From Amanita rubescens (Eukaryota; Basidiomycota; Agaricomycetes; Agaricales; Amanitaceae), in assembly GCA_015039365.1 (NCBI GenBank), contig WION01000179.1:45490-109489 (forward strand): a stretch of 64,000 nucleotides of DNA, written 5' to 3'. The notes under the pieces were generated by a model, which worked only from the letters and a program-made list of their open reading frames with translations, made no database searches and was not told where the DNA came from. Each line of letters starts with the position of its first letter. Within the stretch, counting starts at the first letter, position 1. Made by a program: the position numbers and the translations under genes. Below, piece after piece: positions 10,701-22,558 of this stretch.

Positions 10701-12422
10701 ACTGGCGCAAGATTGACATAATCTATTTCTTTTGTTTTTAAGCTACCATTAATTCTTATAAAGAAATACTGTTATATGTATGGAGAGGATATGTGAGGTT
10801 ATTTGCGATAAGCCATAAGACAAGCTTATTTGAGATATGCATTAACCTGGCATTCCATATAATACACGTTCCTGACTAGGATATTTGTCAGGAGTGTAAT
10901 GTCATATTGTAAAGACGAGACGCTTTCAAGACCGTATAAGTTTCAACGGCAAGGAGCCTTCTCTATACAATAGACGGGGATAAAACTCCAATACATATGT
11001 TTGTTCGTGTTCAGGCATCTGTATATTATCGAGGGAGCTTCCTCCTCTAATACAGTTGATGACCATTATTATGGGCCTATGTTAAATACGCAACCATAAT
11101 ATATATACAATATGGGCCTATATCTAATACGCATCCATGATTGTTTGTGTATACAAGTTATATCGAATACTTGTTTTGATTGGTCATATACAAGTCATAT
11201 TGTGTACTTGTTTAATTGCAATGATTCCCCCTCAATCAAGACAGGGATTCTTTATTGTGTTTCATAGCCTGATAGTATCATGACATGATCTATTTATCAC
11301 ATATAGATTGATGTGATATGAACAGTATTCTTATTTTTAACATGTGATGATTTATAAAAATCATTTTCATGTATTTAAAGAAATCAATGATTTCGTCAAT
11401 TTATCATCTTTATAAAAAGATGTAACCGTTCTTGTGTTTCACACAATACATTATCCAACATAACGACGTTGGTCAACGTATATGGTCATGGTACATGTAT
11501 TTCGCTCAAGGATGATCTGGTTCCTATAGATAATCATTTAGAATTATAATACACAATTCTTAAAGCTATAAGAATTATTTCGAGGTATTTTAATTACGTC
11601 TGTCCTGTTATTGGAAAACCTATTTTTAATATGAAAAGGGGATGAGCGCATAGCGCCGCCGTACAATTCAATTTATAGGTTGAGTACAGAAATACTCTGG
11701 ACGTTTATAGATGCTTGTAAAGACAAGCATAGAAGTCTATTCTTATACAAGTGATCGAAATTCCCTTGTATGCGACAGTATTTTGGCAATGATGATAAAT
11801 CCTTGCTAACGTCGTTAAAGAATGATGGTATTTATACCAAGAAATTTGTTATCTCCAACAGATAATGTTCAGCAGTTTGAAACTGCTATTGCGACTACAG
11901 TGTTATGAGACACTTTCAAAACCGTATAAGTTTCAACGGCAGGGAGCCTTCTCAAGTGTAGGAAACCATATTATGAGATGTTTTCAAAACTGTGTAAGTT
12001 TCAACGGCAAGGAACCTTTCTCAAAGGTAACACATTACTGTTATCTGCAAATAGATTATAGCCGTCTATAGGCTATAGACATTGGTTTGCATATGTGGAG
12101 AGCTTTTAAGGATATTGTTTTTATAGTGTAGACTTTATAGATATTTCTGAATGACGAAGATAATATGTGTTGATGCTTGTATATGATGACAAGCGTGATG
12201 ATCTTTCTTCAAGTGATCGAAATTCCCTTGAACGCAGTATATTCTGGCAATGATAATGATCCTTGCTTAATACCACCAGAAAGATTTGTATATAAGTAAT
12301 CGGGATTGCAAGGCATATGCCTACACGATTTCCTTATTTGAATATAAATTGTGTGACAAGTAATCGGATTTATAAGGAGTGATCCTTCACGATACTCTTG
12401 TGTTGATGACAATTTATATATA
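7732..12422 (-). other. Hairpin-rich non-coding interior of the Copia-type element
   Basis: AT-rich, with no ORF over about 90 codons on either strand. It is densely packed with perfect short stem-loops. Those I verified include 7784-7800, 7911-7927, 8281-8302, 8338-8356, 8883-8908, 9035-9064, 9138-9155, 9742-9764, 9783-9805, 9811-9840 (10-bp stem), 9847-9864, 9998-10015 and 11711-11730. Some hairpins recur as families: an AGCAGT..ACTGCT stem, a CTTGT..ACAAG stem, and a TTTCAACGGC motif at 10934, 11924 and 11992. It looks like a structured RNA domain rather than decayed coding sequence. Its function is unknown; packaging or dimerisation is an inference. Confidence 0.7.
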
Positions 12423-13571
12423 TTACATATATATCTTCCAGAAATTATCTAAGTCTATGCTATATTGTTCTTCTACCCATTGATCATAGCTATTCATAGC
12501 CATGGAATTTCCATAATGACGCTCGAAATCTTCATGAGCATCATAAAATTCCTCCTGGGAATTTGTTATTCTCGTATCGGACGAGTCTGTCAAAGACTCA
12601 TATGACAAAGGTGAAGGCGTGGAAACATTTGATTTACATGATTTAAATGAATCATGTGTGGAATCTGATTCCGGATCAGATTCGGGCTGTTGGACTAATA
12701 GTGGAGATCCTCCCCTGATGTAATCAGGCTTGCTACTATTTTTAAAGTCTTCCCAGCGCAAATGTGTAGGCTGTGGATGCGGTGAGCATCTGCAGCGGCT
12801 TTTTCCTTTGTTTGTTAAAGGGGCATTAGCTAAACAATGTTCCGTATGCAAGTTAGGGTCTTGCGTTGATGGAGATGATTGGTTTATAGCATGATGCCGT
12901 AACAACCATGCTGAACGAATTTCACTAGCAAGTTGCTGGACTCTGATTGGTCCAACTTGTGTGGCAGTGTTTCCTGAACGAACTGCCGTAGGACTAGAGT
13001 AATTCGTATTGATAGCGGTAACAGATGATGTAGCCGCTTCTTGGTTGATCCATTTTAATGGAACAGCCTTGATGGTCGTAAGTGCTTTATTTAGATGAGC
13101 AGCCGGGAATTGATGTCCCTGTGCTGCTATGTGTCTGTAACGAGTGATGATTTTATTTATAGATCAATCATGATCTATTTTGTCCAGTGATCCGTCAAGG
13201 ATTGCTGGTGAATCATCTTTGTAACGTTCTTGCAAGAACATCCATAGGAGTCTTGCATTGTAAACGTGTTGATAAAGCTCAAAGATTGTAAAGGACAATC
13301 TGAGCTTAATGGCGTGTAACGCCTTCTTGTTTTGTACAAGCTCATCAGCTTGTATGATGATTGCTGCCTTATTGGTGGCAGTGATCGGTGCAATTACTGC
13401 TTTGAGGTGAGCAGGGATTGCATTTGGAATAACGGGACACATGAATACCATCAGATTTGAGATCTGAAAGTATGCCGTTATTTGTCGTGCCCAGGCACGA
13501 TAATTGTTTCCTTGTAATTCGGTGACAAGGGAACATAAAGCGCTGTCTTCTTCTTTGGTAAAAGAAGACAT
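12423..13571 (-). pseudogene. Copia-type gag relic with one TGA
   Basis: Minus-strand frame of about 382 codons starting at 13571. The N-terminal part resembles Copia Gag (LQGNNYRAWARQITAYFQ around residue 20, then a helical core with LWMFLQERYK), which would form the virus-like particle. A TGA at 13164-13166 interrupts the frame, which stays open on both sides to 12423. The C-terminal part after the stop is Ser/Asp-rich and has no CCHC knuckle. No pol follows. It is either a decayed gag or a leftover kept for RNA packaging signals. Confidence 0.7.
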
Positions 13572-14585
13572 GACAAGAATGTTGATAAAGGTTTATATTT
13601 ATATAAAACCTTGTGGAAATGTCGGTGAACAAGATGCGTAGATCTTGTATTGGAATGGGTGAGTGAGAAATGTTATTTCTTGCTTCTTGATGATAGAACG
13701 ATTGATTGAGATGAAATCAATTGATCATTTGATGGATTATTTATAGATTCAATGATTTATATCTATTTAAGGATTTTATTAATGAAGGTGTCATTACATA
13801 AACGACAACAACTTCATAGGCGAGGGTGTCATAACGAATACGACAACAACCTTGCGTGCAGCGTTATGAGCTACTGCCAAGCATGATAATGCCTAGCACC
13901 AGGATCAATCCGAGGAACATGTACCAGACTTGTGTGCCTGACCTGTAAACGAGTATGACATGCATAAGGTCCGCGGACTGCAGTGCGCCTGCGGCAACTG
14001 CCTGGTCCCAAGAGGTACCAGTTGTCTTTGGAAAGTGAAAGGTGTCCGGTCCATAAACCATCCGTGACCACCTTTATAAGCACTCCCAGTAACAATATGA
14101 AAGTATACGTGGATGCCTTTTGAGCAGAGCCAACGGCTAATCTAAGGCGCTCTCTAGGAGTGGACGCCTAATAGTCTGCGTGTATGGTCCACAATGGGAC
14201 CCCAGCACGACCTTTATACTTTGTGAAAGTTACTATGGGCCATATGATCTACATACGGTAACTAAAGGCACTAAGGGCCTTATAATGGAATATCGTGCAT
14301 GAATACCCCAGTCACATCACGGAGGGCAAGTATAACTCCGTGGGGGTCAAGGTTGCCATGCCAGCCTTGAGAAACATAGGTGGTACCCTTATCCCTGGGT
14401 GCAAGGAGATCCCCCTAAAGCCCTAGGGTCCGGGCGCATGTCATAAGCTCGTATGTCAGGTACAAGGACTCAGTTAAATTGACGGTTGCCACTCAGGTCT
14501 CCGACCCGCACAATACTATACCTGTTCACACATCTTGCATGGTAACATGCCTGGAGGCGATGGTGATGCAAGCAATACCATGTCG
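13572..14585 (-). other. Leader between PBS and gag of the Copia-type element
   Basis: About 1 kb of non-coding leader, more GC-rich toward the LTR. No convincing ORF seen. The segment 13730-13860 is AT-rich and contains repeated ACGACAACAAC words. Confidence 0.5.
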
Positions 14586-14597
14586 GGGCCCATAACC
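14586..14597 (-). other. Primer binding site matching the anticodon region of initiator tRNA-Met
   Basis: Directly next to the 5' LTR end (minus sense) is GGTTATGGGCCC, which is complementary to the anticodon stem-loop of initiator tRNA-Met rather than to a tRNA 3' CCA end. Drosophila copia is known to use a half-molecule of this tRNA as primer with the same PBS core. This supports the Copia assignment and the minus orientation. Confidence 0.8.
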
Positions 14598-15080
14598 TGA
14601 CGAAGATACGCCCAGCAGCGCAGCGTCTAAGTGTTAAAGTGAATACTTACTTAGAGTGGAGTGTAGAGTGGCGGTGACGACCTCGAACGATAACTCACTA
14701 TCCTATGGATATAGAATGTGGTGGTAAGAGGAGAAGGAAGGTTCTTATTTGTACCTACATACAGGTAGTCTTATATACTACTAGTATCCTAATAAGTACA
14801 ATGTATAGTAAATAGAGGAAGAGCTGTGCATGACGTATGATATGACGTCTAGCGCAGCTATGACGCGTCTACCGCAGTAATGGGATGACGCAAGCGACTA
14901 TAGGATATTCCAGTATCCTATGTATATGTACGTGTATATATGTATGTGAATACATATACGCATGTATGTACATCTAATCTGTATATCCTAATCTATAGGA
15001 TAAGATATGATGTATTTATCTTATATGAGATAAGATAAGATATACGTTATCTTATATGATTAGATAAGATAACTTTAACA
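14598..15080 (-). repeat. 5' LTR of the Copia-type element
   Basis: 483 bp, near-identical to 7240-7722. It is followed on the plus side by the target duplicate ATAAA (15081-15085). Confidence 0.95.
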
Positions 15081-15085
15081 ATAAA

Positions 15086-18000
15086 TACAGTAGAAAGACA
15101 TGTAGTATTGCTATTTTGAGCTTGTTTGTATATATTTACATATATTTGAAAGTGGTAGGTGCTGTGGGCTCCACTTCTGATGTTTAAATACCTCTAGAAA
15201 CAGTGCTGAAAGCACCAAAACCCTCTTAAAAAATCTAAAAAAATGTTGAAAAATACCCAAAAATTATGTAGTGCTAATATTTGTATTTGTTTATATTTGT
15301 TTATATGTTTGGTGGAAAATGGACAATATTCAGCTTCTTTCACCACATTCCCGCTACGTAAGTAGTGGGTTCTAGACCAGCCAACCAGCCAGTGATCGAG
15401 GTCACGTGAGGTTCGTTACCGTCACGTCACCCTGCGGGATGCGATCGATCATTCCGCCGTTTAACCGCCAATCGAAAGGATGTAGCGGATAACGGGATAC
15501 CTCGCGGAACCGCCTGGAATAAAAAAAGGAGGACAGAACGTCAGGATTGAAATAGGTCAACTGTCGAACTGATCCGACACGTTGCACGGGAAACTAAAGG
15601 CAACATGATGGCGTTGTTGACCTGGACAGTCGTGTATACACGAGAGTGTTTGGAGCTGTTAGATCCCACAACAGCGATCCACGGAGAGCAGGAGGAGGGA
15701 AGGATAGCCGCGAGAGGGCGGCTGCGCGTGAGGTGAGCCATTCGTCCTTTTCTCTTTTTCTTTTCCTCGCTGCATCTGACTCACTAGATGATGTCTAAGT
15801 GCCACAGTAGTGCTGGTATCAGCCATCAGCCTAGTCATGCACAGGTGCAGAAGAAAGAAGTCAGATTGAGGCAGAGAGTGCGGGTCCCTGCACGATTCTT
15901 TCGACGCATCTCAGTTATCACTTTCCCCATGTCCAAAGCTTGGATCCCCAGTTCTGACCGACTGAGAAGGCAAGCTGTCGTCGAGAACACCGACAGCGGT
16001 GGCGAAAGAGAACGCTTGGACGGATCTATTTCTTACATCCTCGCCAAATTGGGTGTCCAACATCAGTACCCGGAACTTCAGTGCTGTCTCCCGTGAACTG
16101 GAACCAGATTTTGTCACCCTTCCCTATTGAATAGCCCATAGTAAGTTTCATTTTACTGCACGCTAGATCAACTTGAATGAGAGTCCAAGGTGAAGGTTAC
16201 GACTCGGAGTCGAACTCAACAGTTTACGATTCTGAGAAGATCAGGTGTGGTTGCGTACCTATCTGCGAAGAGGATGGAAGAGTAGGTGAGCAGTGTTTTT
16301 GACGCGTCGGCGATGCTTATCATCTTTATCCAGACATTGGACAGTTTTTGCGAGAAAGGAGTAAAGAGAACCTGGCCAAGGATGTCGGTTTGAAGAACCG
16401 GATGAACGATCAACAGCATTTTCGGAGACTCGTGAGTTGTATATCACTCTTGAACGTGACGGTGGTGAACATTTGCACTAATCCGAATGCCAGGTTATGT
16501 GCTATGCGCGTCAGTTCTGTCCCCGTCATACTATCATAAATTGACCCAAGAAACCCGACAATACCGAATGGGTGGGCACAATGTAGGACCGGTATGTCCT
16601 TTTTTCTTACTACGTTGCGTACTGATCGAGAGCATCGCATAGGTACGCTCTCAATGACGAGTAGCCGACGTCAGGAGCGCGGGATTAGCAGCAATAGAAG
16701 ACTCGGAAAGTCTTCTACGTGGTGGAGACAATGGAGAGTTTGTAGAACTCTCAGTGAGATCAATACTGGCGTTGAACAGTTCGACATATGGCCGGTCTCT
16801 TCCTCTCTTCTTTGAAGAGAGGACAAGATTTTACTGGCAAGCTCGATCGAATCCCGTCTGAGTTAGACTATAGCCTGCGACAGTTGATCAGGAAAGTGCA
16901 AATCTTCTGTATTGAATAGCTGACATCAAAGCTTTCGTCACGCGCGCGCCGGTAGTGGATCAACCAGCACGCGAGGAGGGTCACAACAGAATCAGTAGAG
17001 AACTTGGGTAAGTCATGGCTCGCCAGTCAAATTCCATACTCGACTGGCCAACAGGATTGGCCTGGAAGTCAGGTGGGAGAACGAGCGGCGTCAGGGCCGC
17101 TACAGTCTAAATTGAATGCATAAATCACAAATGGACCACTGTGGGTGATCACTAATGAGCACGAGTGATCATGATGCATGATGGCTCAATGATGCTCTGA
17201 TTAATGATGTTAACGTCTGTTCATCGTGGTCCACCAATGGTCACGACAGTTCACGATGAGATGATAAATAGATAAAATTTAGATCACGAGTGATCACCTC
17301 GGTTCACGATGTTTTACTAGTGATTTACAATGATCATGCATTATCACTCGTGTTCACTTGTTCACATTTAGGGTGGTGGCGAGTGATCACCATATTTGTC
17401 CAATTCCGAGTAGCAAACGCAAGACATGTTGGACGACGTGTACCGTATGACCGAAGAAAAGTATTGACGAAATCGCGTTTGTTTCTAGTTTTCTCTATGT
17501 AAAATAAAGTTTAAGCAAATTAAAAACGTAGCGGGACTTGCGGCACTAGTGCCGCTCTCGGCGATTATTTGTTAGGATGTTTGAGAATGGACATGTGTGA
17601 CAGGGGTGTGTGACATGTTTGTGACATGCCTCAAACAATCTGCAAAAAAATGCCTAAAAAATTGTGGCATCTCAAATGTGCAGGAATGAACATGCCAAAC
17701 AAGACTAAATTTCAAAAGTCTTAAAATATATGGAAAAATCAATGTGATTAGGCTGAGTCATACATATATCACAATGCTATGTGGAAGCCAGCATTAGCAG
17801 TGGCCACATTGCCATTGTCACATTTCCACTTGACACCTAAATTGTGAGAAAACTAGTACCTCTGGTAACACTGCTGGTATGTATATAGCCTATACTTGTG
17901 AACATGAGCCTCAGGTGCACTTTGAGATACATAGTTATTCCAAGGTTAAATGTAATGAGGCTGAGTCTTATGTGACCCAAGCCCTGCAAGATGTTTTAAC

Positions 18001-18771
18001 ACAACTTTAACACCACTGCAGTGGCAAGCACCACATGTCAAGGTGGACCATGCTGTGAGAAGCAAAGGAAACATGTGATGGCTCTGATCCTAGTCACATA
18101 ATCCTGGTTGTCCTTGAGTTGGATTTGCCACTTGGTGGCCCATAGTCTCCAAATTAGTTGTTTCTCTCATTTAACTGGGCATGTTTACTAAATTGTAGAC
18201 AATTGTTGAGAGGTGGAAGTTGACAATTACCATGTCAGCCACCATTAAAGAGTCACTGATCTGTTTATGGTATGGACTCCCAAATTATGCACACCTGATT
18301 GGTTGGACAGGCCCACTTATCTTTCTACTTACTCATTTTACTATATGTATGGTTGACTAATTCAGTGTGTCATTGTTCTCTTGATTATGGAGTTCAATAC
18401 ATATGTTTTTAGTGTGGATGTTTAGTAGGCTGGTTGTCATTATGCTGCTAACAACTACTCACCACCATGTGATCACCAGATAACCAACATAACCAACAAC
18501 TCGTCTCTGCTCCCAGTTCTGAGTCCTCCCCTAGTTGAAACTTGACTTCAATACATACATAGTAGCCACAAATCCTCATAACCACAACCTTCTCACATTT
18601 GTTCATGACCTCTGACAACTCTCTCTGCAATGTCATAGGTGATTGATGGCCACTGTTGCCAGCAACAACAGTGGCCACATTGTGGAAATTGATCATGACA
18701 CAACCACTGGATCTGATTCATACTAAGTGGCAATCTCTACACTGCAACTGCACATGGAGCCCACTTTTGGC
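15086..18771. other. Gene-poor stretch, no convincing gene
   Basis: Only short overlapping ORFs on both strands, none with a recognisable domain. The first 250 bases are AT-rich and resemble, in inverted orientation, the stretch near 20440-20620. From about 17140 to 17400 the palindrome TGATCA recurs within GTGATCAC/GAGTGATCA words. 17520-18771 is non-coding and resembles other interspersed repeats of this window in base use. I see no rRNA or tRNA. Confidence 0.4.
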
Positions 18772-18779
18772 ATGCAGGT

Positions 18780-20024
18780 TAGTGATTCAAGGTCCGGTCC
18801 GGTCCGGTTTTTTTTCCTTTTTTGGAAAGACCGAAACCAGACCGGTCTCAGGGTGTCCCTGATATCGAAAAGACCGGAACCGGACCGCTTAAGACCGCAA
18901 GACCGGTCTTAATTTAAAAAAAAGACCGGTTAAGACCGGTCCAGGACTGGTCCTGATCTGGACTGGTCTTGGACTGGTCTGGACCAGTCCTTACATTAGT
19001 TTCTATGTCCCTATGTCTCCCATACAACAATTTAAAACTACAAAACTTCATAAATATCAATATGTTCCTAACCCTCACCCTCTCACACCCTCTCACACCC
19101 AGCTGCACTCAGATGAGCCACATAAAACCATTTTTGATGATGCCAGGAGACTGCCAAACATTGCCAAAGAGATTGCCAAAGAGATCACCAAAGAGAGAAT
19201 GAAGCCCAGTGTTGCTGACCCTCACCCTCCCACTGCTCAGCTTGTCCCATTAGACCCCACTCCACCCCCTCACATCATCTCACACCCAGTTGCACTCCAG
19301 ATAAGCCACATTAAACCATTTTTGATGATGCCAGGAGACTGCCAAACATTGCCAAAGAGATTGCCAAAGAGATCACCAAAGAGAGAATGAAGCCCAGTGT
19401 TGCTGACCCTCACCCTCCCACTGCTCAGCTTGTCCCATTAGACCCCACTCCACCCCCTCACATCATCTCACACCCAGTTGCACTCCAGATAAGCCACATT
19501 AAACCATTTTTAATGATGCCAGGAGACTGCCAAACATTGCCAAAGAGATTGCCAAAGAGATCACCAAAGAGAGAATGAAGCCCAGTGTTGCTGACCCTCA
19601 CCCTCCCACTGTTCAACTATGTTCCATTGGATGTACTAGAGCATACCTAGATTAGTTAATTTCAGAATACCTTACCTGGAGTGTTGCAACAACAGATGAT
19701 TTCAAAATTCACATGTTATATATAACTTTTGACAAACTTTACTACTGTGAACTCAAATCTCAACCGTTTTTTATGTTTCAATACTCAAAAAAAAGCTAAA
19801 ATATAGGAGAACATGACTGTGTTGGTCACATGTGACAATTAGCGGTCTAGGACCGGTCTAGACCGGTCTTTTGCGGTTTTTTTGATTTTAAAAATTTAAA
19901 AAGACCGGAACTGGACTGCCCTTGGACCTCCTAAGACCTGAGACTGCAGTCCGGTCCAAATCGGTCCTGGTCCGGTCCAGTTCCGGTCTTTTTCGGTCCT
20001 GAGAGACTGGAAATAGAAACACTA
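18780..20024. mobile_element. Non-autonomous hAT-type element with 8-bp target duplication
   Basis: Bounded by short inverted ends TAGTGATTC (18780-18788) and GAAACACTA (20016-20024) and flanked by an exact 8-bp duplication ATGCAGGT (18772-18779 and 20025-20032), the signature size for hAT insertions. Both subterminal regions (about 18790-18990 and 19845-20000) are arrays of GGTCCGG, ACCGGT and AGACCGG words, a likely transposase-binding platform. The interior holds a 188-bp tandem repeat and no transposase. It must depend on an enzyme encoded elsewhere. Confidence 0.85.
19116..19610. repeat. 188-bp tandem repeat inside the hAT element, about 2.6 copies
   Basis: Copies begin at 19116, 19304 and 19492 (AGCCACAT start), so the period is 188 bp. 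Copies 2 and 3 are almost identical, and the third breaks off near 19610. Short ORFs across it are a by-product of the repeat: 188 is not a multiple of 3. Confidence 0.9.
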
Positions 20025-20032
20025 ATGCAGGT

Positions 20033-20760
20033 AGAGTTGATCATGTTGGCCTTGACCCATAGGTGACTACATCCACTACTGTTGACCTCTGAAGCAATTA
20101 CTCACTGTTGAACAAGTCACTGCAAGTGATTGACTTCTGCTACCATTGAACCATCAGCAACCTCAACTTCCTACAACAGACCAAACTACACTGACTATCA
20201 CATCACCAGAAATCCTTGACTGAATTGTGTTGCATTGTGGCTTTGCAAGTGGTCATGGCACATGGAATGGTGATGGTGACATAATTCTTGCATGTTGTTG
20301 ATGAAATGAGTTTTGGCATTTTTAATTATTTTTACTTGTCAATTCTCTCAGACTTGTCTGAAAAAATGTATTTTGCAAATATCTCAAGTTTGGCTTTATT
20401 TGGTCCCCAAATCCCTACATGCCCTAGATCACATGATTTTTCTGCATTTTTAAAGTATTTTTGAGATTTTATTGCAAGCATAAATAACACCAAACAATAC
20501 CAAACAACAATCCACAGCCCCTCCAAACTCATACCTTCAAAAAATGCTGTCAAATGATGCCCATATTGTTTATTTTGTGCAAACAAACATAAACAAATGC
20601 AAATATCTACTTTGGGAACATTTTTAGCATTTTTCAAAATCTTATCAGATTGTTATCAGAATCCTATAGGAATCAGGGATTCCTATAGGACTCTTATCAT
20701 ACTGGGGGGGGAGTGTAAAGTACTGAAAGTATGAGGGAAAGCGTCCTTTTACGGAGGTGA
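20033..20760. other. AT-rich non-coding stretch ending in a G8 purine run
   Basis: No gene seen. At 20650-20712 there is an inverted CCTATAGGAATC/GATTCCTATAGG pair, then GGGGGGGGAG followed by TGTAAAGTACTG. This looks like a polypurine tract abutting an LTR start, so the stretch may be the 3' end of another decayed LTR element. I found no matching second LTR in the window. Confidence 0.35.
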
Positions 20761-20895
20761 TGCCGGATGTGGATTCGTGTATGCACGAATGCCAATTTCA
20801 CCAAGATGGCATTAGTCGGCTTGCGGAGTATGCAGAGAAGGATTCTCGGCTACCCCATCGCGTAGGTCTCCTTTAACGTATTCGGCCCAGTATCA

Positions 20896-21213
20896 TTGAG
20901 AACTCATATAAATCGAAAGGAATGGGCCCCCTATGGATTGATACGTGCCCTCTGCACCAATCGGTGCAACAATTTCCCATTGGGCTTTTTCTCCCAATTT
21001 CGTCAGTATAATAAAGTCATGAATTTTGATAACCATGAAAGGTGCAGGGAAAATTGTGTGCCTCATTATGCAAAGATTCTTGAGAACGTACTACGCACGG
21101 AGGAGCTACAGGGCAAGGGGTCATGCATTGTTCAGAGAGATCATATAGAACCTCACATCATAAATGCCGGAAGTAATCTCGAACGACTTCAATGTAGTAA
21201 TGTAAACAATTAA
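20896..21213 (+). pseudogene. Degenerate copy A of the Cys-rich secreted protein family
   Basis: The frame carries KEWAPYG, then C..RCNN, C..NC..H..KI, LRTEEL and SCIVQ, which line up with REWPPGK, C..DC, C..NC..H..KI, SLRSK and GCIIQ of the gene at 22559-23256. I cannot see a signal peptide exon in front of it. It is probably a partial or decayed paralogue. Confidence 0.45.
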
Positions 21214-21379
21214 CCGACGACTCACGACTGACTGCCACTTGTTACTGCCACTTCCAACCGCTGTGCAAGCAGGCCTTACAACGCTCCTGATATCACGAGA
21301 TTGTCCTTCTCTACGTGCACTTGAACCAGCCCGCATCAATTTTTTTCCTCCTTACTTTTCCCTTCTCTAGTTTGCAAAG

Positions 21380-21520
21380 GATACCCTAATCCCTCGTGGG
21401 ATCTCGCTGAAGCCCTATCGATTTTTTTTGATTACCACGCTAATTGCAGGGACCGTATTTTGCCGAGATTTTTTGAAAACTTACGCATGGAGGAAGAGGC
21501 CAAAAGCTGGAGCGTTCGGA
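21380..21520 (+). pseudogene. Degenerate copy B of the same family (C-terminal fragment)
   Basis: A short frame reads YHANCRDRILPRFFENLRMEEEA, written here in parts: YHANC, RILPRFFENLR, MEEEA. It resembles the C..NC..H..KI..SLR segment of the gene at 22559-23256. No start, no upstream exon. Confidence 0.35.
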
Positions 21521-22558
21521 ATGGTTAAAGAACCTCCACAAAAGTCCCAAGCGCCTGTGACGGTTTGGTAAAAAGAAAGACAAGGGCGTTGATATTCGGA
21601 GGAGTAGAACCCAACTCTTACACTTGCGAGCATGTCGATTATATTACATCAGTGCGAAACTAAATGAATGGTAGTCGGGAAGTAAATTTGCACAGAGACT
21701 TGAACCCAGTCCAGGGTTGATTCTGCTTCGCTGATTGTACTCGAACGTGATATTCAAAATTTGACGAACTCACCGATTCCTCTCACATGGGTCCTCCAAG
21801 TCCCGGTCATGTTGGTATAGTAAGATTTCTCCTCGGTTGCTGTTACGTATACGGCCAACACTGGTCAACATCTCCGAGGAGTCCGACTGGCACTGCTGTG
21901 CGCGCACTAACCATCATGGTATCAATCGCATGTAATATGAATGGCGGAAGCAGCTTGGCTTCGAGGCCAATTTTTGACAAGGGTCATTGATTGGCGGCTC
22001 ATTCTATGTCGCATAAAGTAGCTGTGTAGCATTAGCTTGCCGACGTAACTGGAGGAACGAGGGTGGTAAACTCGATTTCGCAATATGCCGGTACCTACTA
22101 GCACAGCTTCCGCAATGTTCATGATCCGGCTTCAGGTGAGGCGCCTCTCTTCAGTCTATGACAAGACGCAAACGTAGCATATCGGAACTTACCCGCGGGA
22201 TCTTGGAAACTGGAAATCGTGGAAGTACATGTTGTGTCGACTTCAGCGAGATGAGTACACCAATTCATAACTCGCTTGACGATATTAAGTCGCCCCTCAC
22301 ACAAGCAACTTGCAGATGTCATGTATGTTGTTGGCGTGCGATGTCAATGTTGTAGCACAAATGGTTCCGCAGTCCATTGATCCGTTATATGCCTCAGCGT
22401 TGCCGGATGTCGAAACATTCTTGATGGACCCAGGCTTAGTGTGAAGCGATCATATTTTAGGCAGACGACCAGCAGCAAACGGCAGTGACCGTGTTAGTCA
22501 CCACTCCCGATATCCATCCAAGCAGGTCTTGCGATTCTTGCCAACGTTGCCAGATACC

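Larger units (their letters stand above)
7240..15080 (-). mobile_element. Complete Copia-type LTR element, gag-only with long non-coding interior (LARD-like)
   Basis: Two 483-bp LTRs (7240-7722 and 14598-15080) that differ at one base I could find (T versus C within TGGYGGTGAC). They are bounded by TG..CA and flanked by a 5-bp target duplication ATAAA (7235-7239 and 15081-15085). A PBS and a PPT in the expected places show minus-strand orientation. The interior holds one broken gag ORF and no protease, integrase, RT or RNase H. Roughly 4.7 kb (7732-12422) has no long ORF. The near-identical LTRs mean recent insertion, so the element must be mobilised by proteins made elsewhere. This matches the class of large retrotransposon derivatives. 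Confidence 0.93.

Noticed and set aside
12209..12412. Short ORFs in the Copia-type interior (8559-12412)
   Set aside because: Small, overlapping hairpins, without codon structure or homology to retroelement domains.
19013..19578. ORFs of 60-125 aa across the 188-bp repeat
   Set aside because: They are identical by-products of a tandem repeat whose period is not a multiple of 3 and which lies inside a non-autonomous element.
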